Numbered from the stretch's first letter, positions 21,986 to 34,988 are shown. The stretch is 64,000 bases of DNA from Hirsutella rhossiliensis (GCF_020360975.1 NW_025408668.1:5394001-5458000); one strand, 5' to 3'. The notes: generated from the letters alone by a model not told the origin. Numbers and translations are program-made.

Positions 21986-22946
21986 GCTTTTGCGTATTCG
22001 GGCAACGGCGTGTGGTGGCGAATCGAGTGGCTTCACTTGGGCGTGTGTTCTGCTGGCAAGGTTGACCGCACCGAGGCCTTGGCATTGGAGGGGGGGCCCT
22101 CATAGCCGAGCCATGTGCTTTGCGGCTCGCCGAGACGGGAATATGTATAAGAGAGCCGTAGTCAAAGCGGTTTGCAAGCAAGTAGGTAAAGGATGTCTTT
22201 GCAGAGATTCGAATCTCGCCATCTTGTTCCTTTTCCCGCTCGGTTCTCAAATCCCTGTTACCCGGGCGCGACCCCGCATCATGAGTAGATGCCGGCAGAC
22301 ACGCGTCGTTGCATCTCCAGATACTGTACATGCCTGTTGAAACCCGTTTCTCGCATCGCGGCCCCCTGGTGCGGTCCGGCAGCGAAAATCGGGGCGGGGA
22401 CGTCGAGGCAGCGAGAGGGGTCGGAGTCTTGAATTGGCCCGACGCTCCGTCGTGCGTCGTGCGTCGTGCGTCATGGGCATAGAAGTCATGCTTGAAACTC
22501 TGGAGCGTCTGCGGTCGGCCCGCGACCACCTTTTTCCGGCAGCCCTGACTCAGCTTGCTCGTAGGCCACGTGCTCTGCTTGGACGTTTTATCTGCGGGTC
22601 TCCGGGGCACATCGATTCCCTGCACGCTACAGTGCGACACAGAACCTCGCACCCAGGCCTCCTCGTGGAGATGTCCGTTTTAGTCCCCCCTCCGAGGCCG
22701 CCAGCCAAATCCGCTAGCGGAACCGATCCAACGCCGAAGAATCACAATGCAGGTGAACCATCCAAATGCAGCCGTTTACGCCCTCGCACTAAATTAAGCA
22801 CAGCGCCAATGTCGCCGATCAAGTCACTGCGTACAGTACTCGCACAAGTATCAAGGAATGTATGGCTTACATCGATTGACAAACGATTGGCTATCTCAAG
22901 TACAATGGTGGTGCAGAGAGGCCGCGACGAGACAACGCGGGGCGCT
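21986..22946. other. Intergenic between the Zn2Cys6 factor and ALAS
   Basis: About 960 bp: promoter of the factor on the left and 3' flank of ALAS on the right. It holds a short TCGTGCG tandem repeat (listed) and a palindrome at 22206-22222 that resembles a tRNA T-arm but has no tRNA around it. Confidence 0.45.
22450..22470. repeat. TCGTGCG x3 tandem repeat
   Basis: Three perfect head-to-tail copies of a 7-mer in noncoding DNA. Confidence 0.8.
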
Positions 22947-24852
22947 CTACACCGCGACGGTGGCGGCGCGACTGGCGGCAGAGGCCGTCTCCCGCGCCAG
23001 CAGCGCCTCCGTCACGCCAGAATGGACACGGCCAGTCGCCTTGATCTCCCGCGCAGCCTGTTCCACGCCGAGCTGCTTGTCCGTCCACAGAGGATCCTGC
23101 ATGTTGCCGGGCTCGCCCACGCCGATGAAGCCGCCCTGCGCCGCCCACTGCGAGGTGCGCTTAATGCCCAGGCGCGTCCAGATCTCGTCGACGGCCGCCA
23201 CGAGCTCGTCGCGGAACTCCTTGGTGTGTCCGGGCGTCGGCGTGATGCGAAGGCGTTCCTGGCCAACCGGCACCGTCGGATAGTTGATGGACTGCACGTA
23301 GATTTGGTGTTCTTGCAGCAGCATGCCCGACGCTGCCTTGGCCAGCTCGGCGTTGCCCACCAGCAGCGGGATGATGTGCGAGGGGTTCGGAATGACGGGA
23401 ATGTCCCGCGCGTCGAGCTCCTCCTTGACGGCCCGCGTGTGCAGCTGCTGGAGCCGACGGTCGCCGTCGTGCTCCATCTGATACTCGATTGATGCCTTGG
23501 CGCCGGCCATGGTGGCCGGCGGCAGCGACGTGGTGAAGATGAAGCCGGGTGCGAGGGATCGGATCATGTCCACGAGCTTGGCGCTGCCGGCAATGTAGCC
23601 TCCAACACAGCCGTACGCCTTCCCGAGGGTGCCAGTAATGATGTCGATTCGGTCCATAATTGTGCCACGCGGTCGTCCCTGGCCATGGGCCTCCCAGTCC
23701 AAATGCTCGGCGACGCCGGCGCCGTGTGGGCCGTACATGCCGACGGCGTGCACTTCGTCGAGGAAGGTGATGGCACCGTACTTGTCGGCCAGGTCGCAAA
23801 TCTCCTCAATGGGTCCAATGGAGCCGCACATGCTGTAGACTGACTCAAAGGCGATGATCTTGGGGACGTGGAGCGGCAGCGAAGCCAGCTTCGCCTCGAG
23901 GTCTGCCACGTCGTTGTGCTTGAAGACAATCTTCTTGGTGCCGGAATGGCGGATTCCCTGAATCATGGAGGCGTGGTTGAGGCTGTCGGAAAGGATGACA
24001 CAGTCGGGCATCTTGCTACCGAGCGTGGCCAGGGTAGCGTCGTTGGCGACGTAGCAGGAGCTAAAGACCAGGGCGGCATCCTTTGCATGAAGCTTGGCCA
24101 GGGTGGCCTCGAGCTGAACGGCGTGCTTGTTGTGGCCCGAGATGTTCCGCGTGCCGCCGGCCCCGGCGCCGTACTCGTCGAGTGTCTCGTGCATCTTGTC
24201 GAGGACGCGGCGGTTGCGACCCATGCCGAGATAGTCATTGGCGCACCAGACAGTGACGCGCTCTTCCTTGCTGGCCATGTGGGCACGGGGGAACTCCTTT
24301 GCGAGGCGATTGATGTTGTTGAAGTAGCGATACGACTTGTCCTCGTGCTTCTTTGCGAGCTCGGCACTGTAGTAGGCCTCGTAGTCGAACCTGGCGCCGC
24401 GGGAGCCCGTCTGCGCGGCATCATTGCGGTGGAGGGGCATGCTCGGCGGCACATGGCGGCCTGTGTCGAGCGGGTCAGCGGGCCAATAACTGTGTTGTAG
24501 AAACGGCGAGTTCAGACATACCCTTCTCGTGGCCATCGAGAATGGGGTTCTCGACAGCCCTGGCCTCATGAAGGCGGCTGGTGTGAAGTCGAGCCTTACC
24601 CGGCTTCACCTGACCCGAGAGAGCACGCAGGCCAGCGACGGCGACACCGTTTCTAGCCGACTGAACCGCAAGGGCCTTGCCCATGACAGGGCACCGATGG
24701 GCAAAGACCTGCAGCTTGGACATGGTACCGCCGCAGGGAGAGGCCGAGGGCCTGGGGCGGGCCGACGTCGACATGGCGCGCAGGGTGGCGGGCGAGGCCG
24801 CCTGGAGAAAAGGGCACATGGCCTTTGATTGACGGAGGACGCTGTCCATCAT
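22947..24852 (-). CDS. HEM1: 5-Aminolevulinate synthase, mitochondrial
   Basis: Exons 24852-24522 and 24460-22947 give 614 aa. It condenses glycine and succinyl-CoA to 5-aminolevulinate in the matrix, the first step of haem synthesis. The N-terminal ~110 residues are a presequence with two Cys-Pro heme regulatory motifs, MCPF (12-15) and RCPV (53-56). The alpha-oxoamine synthase core follows: [42 protein letters not shown] (345-354) and the PLP-lysine motif TGTLGKAYG (Lys391). Length and motifs are complete. The intron of 61 bp separates presequence from core. Filamentous-fungal homologues are usually called hemA; HEM1 is the yeast name. Very sure of function. Confidence 0.96.
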
Positions 24853-26239
24853 GGGAAAGGCGCGGCGAGAAAGAGTTGTTGTGAGTCGTGCGGGATGCGC
24901 AATGCCAGGTTTTGGTCCTCGAGAGACAGACGTGAGGCGACGGCGGCCATATGACTAGAGTCAGTCAATTGAACTTGGACCGCGGAAGTGGCGGGGGCTG
25001 TACGAGGTACCTTGCCTGGCTTAACTGTGCTTGGCATGGGCCCCACTCGAAACGAAACGAAGAAATGCCATGGCTCCGCGGAACCTATCAGTCGGGGAAG
25101 CAGCACAGTGCTCCGCTCTCCTAAGCGGACGGTCCCCCCCCTATATAGCGTCCACAGTACATAAAGAACTACAGATACCGTACTATCGTTGTACGGCCTG
25201 CGAATGGCAATCGAATGCGCAAGAGCGACACTCATGACTTGCATCCCTACATGCACGATCGAACAGATCCCTCATCGGCAGCGCCTCCAATCACCCGTTT
25301 CCTTTTCCCCTGCCACCTCCGCGCTAGAAACGAGTCATCCTCCCTTGCTCCCCCTCACCCTCCTCCCCCTTTTTTGCAAACTGCTTTCGTCTCGTCTGTC
25401 ACTGAAACCTCCCCACCTGCATGGGCATTGTACAGTACACACGGGTTCACGGGTTACTCGGTAGGACAGACCAGAGAAAAATATCTTCCATCTCACCGGC
25501 TCCTTATTTTAGACTTGACACCTGAAATACATGTCACGCAAAAAGTCTATCCGCCATCCACTGCGAGCCATTAATTTGCCCTCCCGTCTTATCCCACAAG
25601 CCATCTCTGCCAGCTCATACGAGCTCTTGTCGTAAACCTTCCAGCGAGTTTCAGGCTTTGTTCTTGCGTTTTCAGGAACGGGGCCTAAGAGCCTTCTTCG
25701 TGTCTCGCCTACAACCAGCGTAAGCCATCTGCTGTCACGACGAGTGCGACTTTACTGGGCCGTCATGTATCCGTTTCTGCCGACAACAAGTGATACGATG
25801 CGCCATTTTGCCTTTCTCGCTACAATTTCACACTCAAGGTTTGGCGTTAAAGCGGCGACTAGCTTCTTACAAGTCATTCGGTCGTCGGCCTCTGTACATT
25901 ATGATTGCTTATTGTGCCATGGCACCATGGCACAATGCCCAGGCCTCTTTGAGCTACAACCATTGCCTGTCTCGCCTCATCGGATAATCTCCGTCGTCCC
26001 TCCTCGCTCAATGGGTATCTCGCAAGTTGGTGATGCAAACGCCGTCAACGCCGTCATCTTTCCCCTCAAGCCCGTTCCACGCCGCCGTCCCCCGACCCGT
26101 GCCCGTCTGAAGACTCCAGGCCAAAGTCCATTGGCGAGTCCATCCCAGGCCGCATGTAGCCGCTCCACCTCACAAGCGCCTCTTGTCTCGTCACCGACCC
26201 CATCGCTCGCTACCCACCTGCCCAGCTTCTTCCTCACCG
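24853..26239. other. ALAS promoter region and SNF2 gene 3' flank
   Basis: About 1.4 kb without a supported gene. The left side serves the minus-strand ALAS gene. Open frames around 25744-26239 have no family motif and are taken as chance. Confidence 0.45.
25142..25147 (-). promoter_or_regulatory. Candidate TATA box of ALAS
   Basis: TATATA flanked by a C-run, 290 bp upstream of the ALAS ATG on the minus strand. Distance allows a normal 5' UTR; no further support. Confidence 0.3.
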
Positions 26240-29200
26240 TCAAGGGTGGATGCCTGACCGTTGTCGTCTCTTGTACGCCGCCTCACGCATAACTTCCATG
26301 TCCTCCCGAGCTCGAGGGCTTTGCGTCATCGCCCCTGGCTGCGAGCTCGAGCGTCTCAGATTTAGAAGGTTCTTTTTTTTTAAAGAAACGCAGAGGTTTT
26401 CGCTGTTAGCCAAGGTTGCACGTCCAGGGACCGGTCTTGTAGGCACCGAGGAAAAGGGTGGGAGGGGGAGGCGCGGAAGCGTCATACTTGAGGGTCTGAA
26501 TTCCCTCCAAACGCCATCACGTTGTTCTGGAGTTCTTGCTCGGAGAGGCTGTTCAGCACTGCTACGCGAGATTCTAGTTCCTTCCTGTTGGTGAGAGCGA
26601 GAAAAGACGGCGTAATATGGCCAAAAACCACGGCGGGCATGAATCTGTCGTGAACCAGGTGCTCCTCTAGTAGACGCCAGTGCTGATTGTCAGGCAGAAA
26701 ACCAAAAGCATGTTCTTTTCGAATCTTGTCAATGGCCATCGTGACGTCCCGAGCGATATACTCCCGAGTGCTGGCAGCGCCTGCCGAGTCAAAGGCGGGC
26801 AACACATTCAGCCTGCCACGCAATTTCTGCTCAAATGCGTCCCTCGCTTGGCTCCCTTGTGGTGAGTTGAAGAGCTTGGGCCCTGCAGAGGATGCGATTG
26901 GGACCGGAGTCGATGGAATGGTCTGGACTGGAGTCGCTTCCGATGTCGAGGCTGCGCCGGGCGGCGGCTCGTTGCCAAAGTAAGTGTTGGCGCCGGCCAT
27001 GGGCAAAGGCGTCGCCGTCGATGGCAGGTGGGAAGAGCTGCTCTGGGCGCGGGAAAGGCCCGCAGCAGCCTGCTGCCGCTGAGCATCCACGAAGCCGCTC
27101 TGCTGAGTCTGCGTCGTAAAACCGTTCAACGCCGTTGTGGAAGATGAGGCTACTGCTCCCCGAGACCCGTTGATGGCTCCGCGGATCGGCAAGGGCGCCA
27201 ACGCCTGGGTGGCCGCAGGCGCTCCGGGCCTGGCCTGGATTTGATGCCCGACGCTCTGATCGTGCTGCTGGGTCAGGTTGATGCGCTCCTTCAAGAGCCT
27301 GCGGCTCTCCTCCTCGCGCTTCCTTTCGTACTCTTCCGGGTCCGTGGCGCGAAGACGGTTCAGCCTGACCATGTCCTCAGCGTCACGACGCTCCTCTGCC
27401 GTCAGGTCCACGTCTGGGTCTTCCTCCTCGAACGTGTCGGTCGAGACAATGGACCGAATCGCCTCTCCGCTGTTCTTGTACTTGATGAGCCTGTCTAGGA
27501 TTCGATCCTTGCCGACAAACTCTTCCAGGTTCTTAGCCGGCACTGGGTTGATGGGGTGCAAAAGACTGCCCAGCCGCTTCGACCAGCTTACCGGATTCTT
27601 CTTGTCCACGACTCGAGAAGCCAGCTGCATTTTAAACACCGCCTTGTTCTGTAGGTCTTCCTCGAAGGTTCCTGCCACAACAAAGCGGTAGACAAAGACG
27701 GGTTTTTCTTGCCCGATGCGATACGCGCGCCCGATTGCCTGCTGGTCGTTGACAGGGTTCCACTTGAAGTCGAATATCACGACGCGGCTCGCTCCTTGAA
27801 TGTTGAGGCCGACGCCTCCAGCGTTTGTGGAAATTAGATAGGCTTCCTGGTCGCCGGCATTGAAGTTCTTGGTCATGTCCTGCCGCTTTCCAATTGCCGT
27901 GCCTCCGTCCAGCCGGCACACACGCCGCTTCTGCATCTGCAGCAGATTCATCAGGTAGTCCAGCGTCGGAATCGATTGGCTAAACACGAGGACCTTGTCA
28001 CGCGCTTCTCGAGCTTCGTCCAGGATCAGGGACAGAAGCTCCGCCTTGAGAGACAAGCCCGGGTTGTTCAGATCGAGTGCAGAGTTGGTCTCCTTAAGTG
28101 CCGACGTGATGACGCTCTCTGGAACCAAACCTGGTTTGCCATCTTGTCGGTCACGGCGGGCATCCAACATCTTCTGCTGAAAGCAACGAGGATGGTTGCA
28201 CAGCAGGCCTAGATCGCCGACAATGGTGAAAATCTGGGCTTGTGGGAGCTTCTTGTTCTTGGACTTGCCCGCGAACTCGCCGCCAACGCCAGACACATAC
28301 AGCTCGTATAGTTTCCGCTGCATTGCGGTCGGTGGAACGCAAATGACGAACTCGAACTTGGGCGGCAGGTCGTTTTTCAAGGACTTGATTGTCCTCCGGT
28401 GGACTTTTGGGGCCACCGTCTCCTTGAGCACTTGCAACATCTTCAAGGCCTTGCGTTTCTCCCATCCCATGCTGTCGCCCCATAGCCCCTGCTGGATCGG
28501 CAGCGCGTAGATATCCTTAAACTCGCCCAGGGGACCAAGATAGTTAGGAGCCACCCAGTTGATCATGGAGTAGTACTCCTCCACGTTGTTGGCCAGAGGC
28601 GAGCCGGTCAGGGCGATGCGACAATTAGTCTTGAATCGCGAACAGACCCGATGCACCTTGGCTTCCGGATTTTTGAGGACGTGGGCCTCATCCGCCACGA
28701 CAATGTTTGGCCCCGTGATCAGGCTGTCCTCAGTTTCTTCGTCCCCAGCAACGATCTTTTGCAACATGTTGTAGCCTGTTACCAGGATGCCGCCTTCTTG
28801 CGCCCAAGTATGGACGGCCTGGCGGCGCTCCTCCGGCGACAAGAGCGACTCAATCTTGCGAATGGGACCAAACAGGCCTTGGGGCGCCCACAGGAGGAGC
28901 TCGTCCATCCAATTGTCCACCAGACCAGCAGGGCACAAAACCAGCGTCTTTGACTCTCTGAGGTCCTCTGGGATCTGTGCCGTCACGGCCGGATCCGCTG
29001 ACTTTGCAGATTCTTGTATCGCAGCTAAGAAGGTGATGACCTGCATGGTCTTGCCCAAGCCCATGGTGTGTGCCAGAAGGCAGCCCTGGCGCACATCTGC
29101 ATCCAGCACAATCTGGTTCCACAGGAACCGCACTCCATCGACTTGGTGGTCCTTGATGCGCTTGCCGGTTTCCTCGTTGACGTAGATAAAGGGTTGATCC

Positions 29201-31776
29201 TCCTGTTTAGTCTCGTTAATGATGAGCCTCGACTTGTCCCGAGACATCAAGCCCGATGTGTTCAAGGAGGCTCTCAACTTGAGCCGCCGGGCCTCCTGCT
29301 CCTCGACGCGGCGTTTCTCTCTCTCGCGGAGATCCACTGCGTCCTTATTCTGAACGATTTCTTTCGGCGCATTTTTGCGTGTCTTTGAAGGCGTGCCTTT
29401 AGAGCCGGGCGGGGCGTCATCCTCGGCCTCGGACAAGGCGCCGGTGCCGAGTTCGGCTTCAAAGGCGCGGAGTTCGACGTCGAAGGCGTCGGTTCGGTAA
29501 ATCTGACTGTCCTGAGGAAACTCTGGCTCGATGCGGCTGAGGAAGGCATGAAACTTGTCCCAAGTCTCCCCTTCTCCTTTAGCGAGTTTCTTTTTATTTT
29601 CGTCCGAGAGGCGGATGACGCGATCTGGCTTGCAGCGACTGACTCTGATATAGCTCAGAAACAAGCGAGTGATGTCAAAGGGTACAACTTCGGGGCCTCC
29701 CTTGTCGACTTGGTCAGCGTCTTGCAGCGGCTCGGACAAATGTTTTTCTATCGAAAGCGCAAATAGTTTGTCGCTGGGATTGTCTCTGACAGCTTCAAAA
29801 ACGCGCGTGCGGCGCGCGTGTGGGAGCTTCCACAACAGACATATCAGGAGTCTTGAACTGTCCCGGAGCTTGGCCCAGTGCTTTGCCGACTGGGTTCCGA
29901 TCTCTTCGACGCTCTCAAAGCTCTCGCCGTCCGCTAACGCTTCCATGGGAGTAGGAATGCTCCCAGTCTCATCCTGTGATGGAACTTGTCGGAAGTTTAT
30001 CCTCGGCTTGATGGGGGTGGCCGTCAGGTCGATGACCGACGTGAGTCGACGTGCACGGCGTAAACTTTGTGGAGTCTCCGTTTGGGTCAGGTCCACAAAC
30101 ATCGGAGAATCGGCCTTCGTTGGTGACTCCGGCTTCATCGGCGTGAGCCCAATGCATGGGGCTGGCTCGTCTTCTTCATTGATAGGTAGAGCGTGGTCAA
30201 CATCCATCGCCTCTGGCTCATGGTCGGGCACAATGAAATCCTCTTCATCCGAGCTTGTCAGCACCTCACTACCAATAGGGCTCTGCGGTCGTCTGATCGC
30301 AGGACGTTTCGGTCTTGGCAGGCCATCCGGCTTGGGAGGCTCGATGCGGGAATCCAATGTGGCTGCAAGCCACAGATTGTACTGCTTGTCTTCCACACTC
30401 TGCTCCAGGCTCCTAGCCTGAAGCCGAACCTCGGATTCTTTGACCCACGTCTGCTCCACAATCTCGGTCCAAAGCTTATGAAGGCGGTCATCCATGGCCT
30501 TTGCGAGCTGTCGAGCCTGAAGGACCTGATAGGTTTTCGTCCCCCGCTTTCGCGCTTCCGTCCAGATCTTGTGGGCTTTGCGCTGATGCTTGGGCAGCTT
30601 CGCGTGCTCCCAATGTTCTCTGAAGCCATCAACGGCCTCTTGCAGTAAAACATGTACCCGCTCCGGTTCGACGATGTTTTGGGACCGTAACGCTTCTGCC
30701 TGTTCCACCTCGGCCTTCTCGGCCTCGATTTCTCGGAGAGTCTGTTCGTCAAGAGAGTCGGGCAGGTCAAATAGTTCAAGAATCTCATCACCAACGTCCG
30801 ATGATGTAGAGGATTCTATGTCAACCAGACCCTGGCGCAAAAGGGCCTCCTTGCGACCACGGTCGACCAAGTACCGCTTCATGATGCGACTCGCCGTAAG
30901 CCGCAGCCCTGTAGGAAGCCTGACGGGAAATAGGGTGGCAAATGTGTGTTTGTCCTCTATGACCTGTGTAGTGAGGTTGTGTCTGGAGGATTTGAAGGCA
31001 GACATGGGCATCACACCCCTTCCCAGATAAGCGTGCGGAGCGGCTTGCTCCCAAGGAAGCCCATCTTGGTCTTCTTGGGTTTCTTCCACGGCGGCCGAGT
31101 TCAGGATGCTATCAGCTTCTGTGGCCAGAGGAAGAGGCGAAAGGTTGACGGGTTTTCCCGTGAGGTGTGTCGGCACCAGACGCTTCCGCTTTGTAGATCT
31201 GTCCCCTCCCGAATCGGCGTTGGTTGAACCGGGGCGCGGCTGAGGGATGGATTCTTTGAGAGTCTCCATAGTAGGCGAGGCTTCAGAGTAAGGAGGTTTA
31301 TGGCCTGTCTCATTCTGTAGAGCTTGGAGTTTGCGTTTTGCAAGGGCGGGTTCCTGCTTCCCAATCGGCTGTTCTGCACTGGCATCAGTGGCTTCTCCAT
31401 TGAGGCATCGGGTGAGTGGCGATACAACAGGGAAACTGGGCAAAGAGAGTCCGGGGGCAGCCACATCTTCGGATTGTTCTCTCGCCAGTTCGAGCTTCCA
31501 GCGACGAAAGGCCGGGCTCTTGGAGCGGAGACCAAGGATGGCTCGTCCAAGCGAAGCCTTGTGTGCTCCGAGCTTGATGCCAAGGCACTCAAAGAGCTCT
31601 GGGCGGGAACATACAAACTCAAACGTAAGCAGAGTGTGGCCATCCACGCCCTCTTCTCTGATCCTGTCAGTGAGAGCGGCTTGGTTGTGCGTGCAGGGTC
31701 GATCCAAGGAGCACAGCGATTCGGCGACGTCGTCGATGTCCCACAAAAATGGGTCGTCATGGCGGACTCCTTCCAT
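26240..31776 (-). CDS. SNF2-family (Rad54/ARIP4-like) DNA translocase
   Basis: A long exon 31776-26488 plus a short last exon 26338-26240 (intron of 149 bp) give about 1795 aa. If the intron is retained, translation stops at 26482 (1764 aa). Residues about 10-75 form a SAM-like helical domain. About 80-850 are charged and include helical basic stretches. The ATPase starts near 870: HTMGLGKT (Walker A, about 901-908), VVADEAHVLKNP (DEAH box, about 1028), LTGSPLANN. Helicase C has SQSIPTLDYL, ISTNAGGVGLNIQGA and QAIGRAYRIGQ (about 1350). The tail is Gln/Ser/Pro-rich, ending in a helical domain. Layout matches the fungal Rad54/RAD54L2-like chromatin or repair ATPases rather than Rad54 itself, which lacks the long N terminus. 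Confidence 0.9.
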
Positions 31777-32998
31777 CGGGCTTCATGGGGTTGGAGAAAA
31801 CGCGGCAGGGGGTGGTTGCGCCAGGTTTAGCCCGGTGTGGCTGCCCGCAGGAGATGTTGGTTTCGCGTCGGAAGGCGGTGCAAAGATTCGTCTGATGCTG
31901 GAGTTATGAAAAGGCAGAGATTGTGGGTTGGGGGGTTGCAAGAGCGGACTCGGACGCGATCGTGAGAGGGCGAACAGGATAGAAAGAAGGTACTGCGGAC
32001 CCCAGCGAACTGGGGTATTGATGAGAGACTAGGTACGTTGTTCCAGGTCAAGACATGAAATGATTCGTCGCGGGTTGAAAGCCAACGAGAGCTCCCTGTT
32101 CGGGCGCAACTCCAGGCTCAAGGATCACGGCGCGTGGGAGATTTTGGTCCTTGGCCCTGAAAAGTCAGACGCTCATGCCGCCGGGCGATTCGCGTTGAGT
32201 CTTTGGCGAGCAAGCGGGGTTCCCTGAGAGGCGCCGATGAGGAAGGGTTCCCGCAGGCAGGTTCGAAAGAATGCGTCGCTTAGGATCGTGAAGCTCGGCT
32301 TTGTGCAGCTCCCTCGAGCTCGAGGGCATCGTCGGTGGTGAAATGGAAGGGTTCTGGAACAGGCAATCGTGCAAACCGCGGAGGCGGTGGAACCCGACGA
32401 CCTGGAGGGGATTGAAGTTCACGTGACACTACCACAAGGTCTCCCCAACCCAAAGCTGGCCACTACTCGCTTTCGAGAGAGCGAACTGACGGAGCGGCGC
32501 GACCAGGTTTCCTCAACGATGCCTCATCTGCATTCAATACGACACGTCGGCGTGCGAGGCAAGGCGTTAGCCTGGTAGGAGGTCTCAGACAACGGGCAAT
32601 TGGTAAGCCGGTGGCTGGCTGGCCCGCAATCCGCACACTTGGTGGGCCCTGTTGACCATTTGCCCATTCAAGCCCATAGCGATCCCAAGCATCTTGCTTT
32701 CGGGATTACGCTGACAGAAGATAGAGCTTTATTAGTAATCCGTCCGTTCATCGACAGCCACCACACACCACTACCCCACTGCTTCTAGAACCTCGCCAGT
32801 TGATGGCGCCATTCATCGCATAGACGTTGCAGGCTACGAGTCGGAGTGTATAAATTGTGTGACCTGCATCGCTTTCAAGGATTTCAGACTCTCGTTGCAT
32901 CGAACAACTTCGCACGGACCCGCAGCTCCCGAACTTTCTCTTCCCTTCGTCGGGGGCAAGGCCTTATCCGACCCGACAGCGCCGTGGCTTCGATCACG
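31777..32998. other. Divergent promoter region, SNF2 gene / glutathione synthetase
   Basis: 1.2 kb between divergent genes. Apart from a TATA candidate near the right end, no gene or RNA was recognised. Confidence 0.5.
32849..32854 (+). promoter_or_regulatory. Candidate TATA box of glutathione synthetase
   Basis: Consensus TATAAA 145-150 bp upstream of the ATG at 32999. Confidence 0.45.
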
Positions 32999-34696
32999 AT
33001 GGCTACGTTTCCCCCGTCTGTCACCGACGCAGAGAGAGACGGCCTTGTTCACTCCATCAAGGACTGGTCAATTGGCAACGGCCTTGCTGTCCGGCCGCCC
33101 CCAGGCTTCATCCCCGCCGGGACCGACCCTGCCGGCATAGCTGCCATCAATGCTCCCGTCACTGTCTTCCCGAGCCCCTTTCCACGCATATGCTTCGAGC
33201 AGGGCAAGGCCGTGCAAACCACGTACAACGAGCTCTATGCCTCGGTGAGCCGCGATGAGGACTTCCTCGCCGACATGGTCAAGCAGTAGGCGCCTCCTCG
33301 TCCGGCCCGCTGCTCCGCCGCTGACGTCTGGGGCAGAGTCATGGATGGCGACGACTTTATCCAGAACCTGTGGCAGATTCATCTCAAGGTCAAGCAGGAG
33401 GGATATACCCAGGTACCGACAAGCCATCTTCGCCCCCGTCCAAGGGACAATCTTCTCACGAGCCAGCCAGCCACTCTCGCTAGGTTTGTTTAGATCAGAC
33501 TACATGGTCCACCAGGATACGTCGGTATCGCCTCCAGCGTTGCAAGCCAAACAGGTCGAGTTCAACACCATTGCCGCATCTTTCGGTGGTCTCTCTTACT
33601 ACACATCGCTCCTCCACAAGTGAGCCGACTCCCATCCGCCCGTGACGCTGACGATGCTCAACAAATGGACAGATATCTTGCCACCACGGAATACCCTTTG
33701 CTGGATCAACCTCTTGCTCCCGGCTCTCTTGCATTGCCGGAGAACAGTACAATACAAGGACTCGCAGCAGGCATCGAAGCCGCCTACCGCGCCTATCCGG
33801 TCTCGGCGCTGGGCCACCCGAAATGCGTCCTCTTTCTCGTCCAGGGCGATGAGCGCAACGTGTTTGACCAGCGACACCTGGAGTATCAGGTTGCAAAGGC
33901 ATCGCCGGCGATACCGCTGTTCCGGGTGGCTTTTTCTGATATTCTGGCGCATACGTCCATAGCCGACACGCCAACAAGGCAACTTCTCTACCGCTTTCCC
34001 CGCAACCCGTCCAAGGTCTTCGAGGTTGCCGTCGTCTATATGCGAGCCGGTTACGGCCCTGGCGACTACCCTGACCAACGCGCCTGGGATGCCAGACTTC
34101 ACTTGGAGCGCTCGGCCGCCATCAAGTGCCCGACCGTCTTGACCCAACTGGCCGGGACGAAAAAGGTGCAGCAGGTCCTTGCGACGCCGCGTCCTTTGTC
34201 GGCGCCGTCGGCTCTGAGCAAGTTTATCCGCGACAACTCGCCCTCGACGGCAGAGCTCTGGAAAACGTTCACAAACATCTACCCCATGGACAGGTCCGAG
34301 GCGGGCCTCGAGGCTCGCAGAAAGGCTCTGGATCCCGACCTGTGCCAGGCGTACGTGCTCAAGCCCCAGCGAGAGGGCGGGGGCAACAACACGTACCGGG
34401 GGGCGATTCCGGGGTTCCTCAAGTCGGTGCCGGAGGAGCACTGGGGTTCCTTCATCTTGATGGAGCTCATCACGCCGCCGCCCGTGTCGAACCTGATCCT
34501 GCGCAATGGCAAGGTGGAGCAGGGCGGCGTCATCTGCGAGCTCGGCATCTACGGCGCGTGTCTCTGGAATCAAGCGACCGGAGAGCTGCTGCACAACGAG
34601 GAGGCTGGTCACCTGCTGCGGACCAAGGGCGACCAGAGCGAGGAGGGCGGTGTGGCGGCGGGATTTGGCTGCATGGACAGCTGCTGTTTGGTGTAG
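32999..34696 (+). CDS. GSH2: Glutathione synthetase
   Basis: Exons 32999-33285, 33337-33412, 33471-33619 and 33673-34696 join to 511 aa, normal for eukaryotic GSH2 (about 490). This ATP-grasp homodimer joins gamma-glutamylcysteine to glycine in the cytosol, the second step of glutathione synthesis. Visible motifs: CFEQGKAVQTTYNELYASVS (N-terminal substrate region), LFRSDYMVH, the glycine-rich loop KPQREGGGNN (from residue 401), MELITPP and the C-terminal lid GGVAAGFGCMDSC. The frame continues upstream of the chosen ATG without a further ATG, so the start is well fixed. The acceptor of intron 2 was chosen (CAG ending at 33470) to keep the conserved LSLGLFRSDY in frame. Very sure. Confidence 0.95.
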
Positions 34697-34988
34697 AAGA
34701 GCACGCGGTGCAAAGATGGCATGACGTGCAGGACGGAATCGCTTAAGGCGCGGCGCATGGGTAGGATTTGTCTTTTTCTCTTTTTTGAGTGGTGGAGTTT
34801 GCTTGCTGGCTACCACTCCGTTGCACAGCCCGTGTAGTTTACAGTACATAAGGATTCCACAAAGATTCCATCACAACCATCCATTGGCGCGAGACGCTCG
34901 GCCGAGAGGGTGAGAAATCGGGCTCAGAGAGCAGGGATTATGCGTGGTGCGCGAGCACGCTTGCTGCGGGTTGGACTGGAAACTTTGT

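Noticed and set aside
22140..22235. Possible tRNA: AGATTCGAATCTC resembles a T-arm/box B
   Set aside because: The G53-C61 pair is missing, no matching acceptor stem or anticodon arm is found at proper spacing on either strand; it is a short palindrome.
25744..26292. 182-codon + frame between ALAS and the SNF2 gene
   Set aside because: No recognisable domain, and its right end overlaps the antisense of the SNF2 terminal exon.
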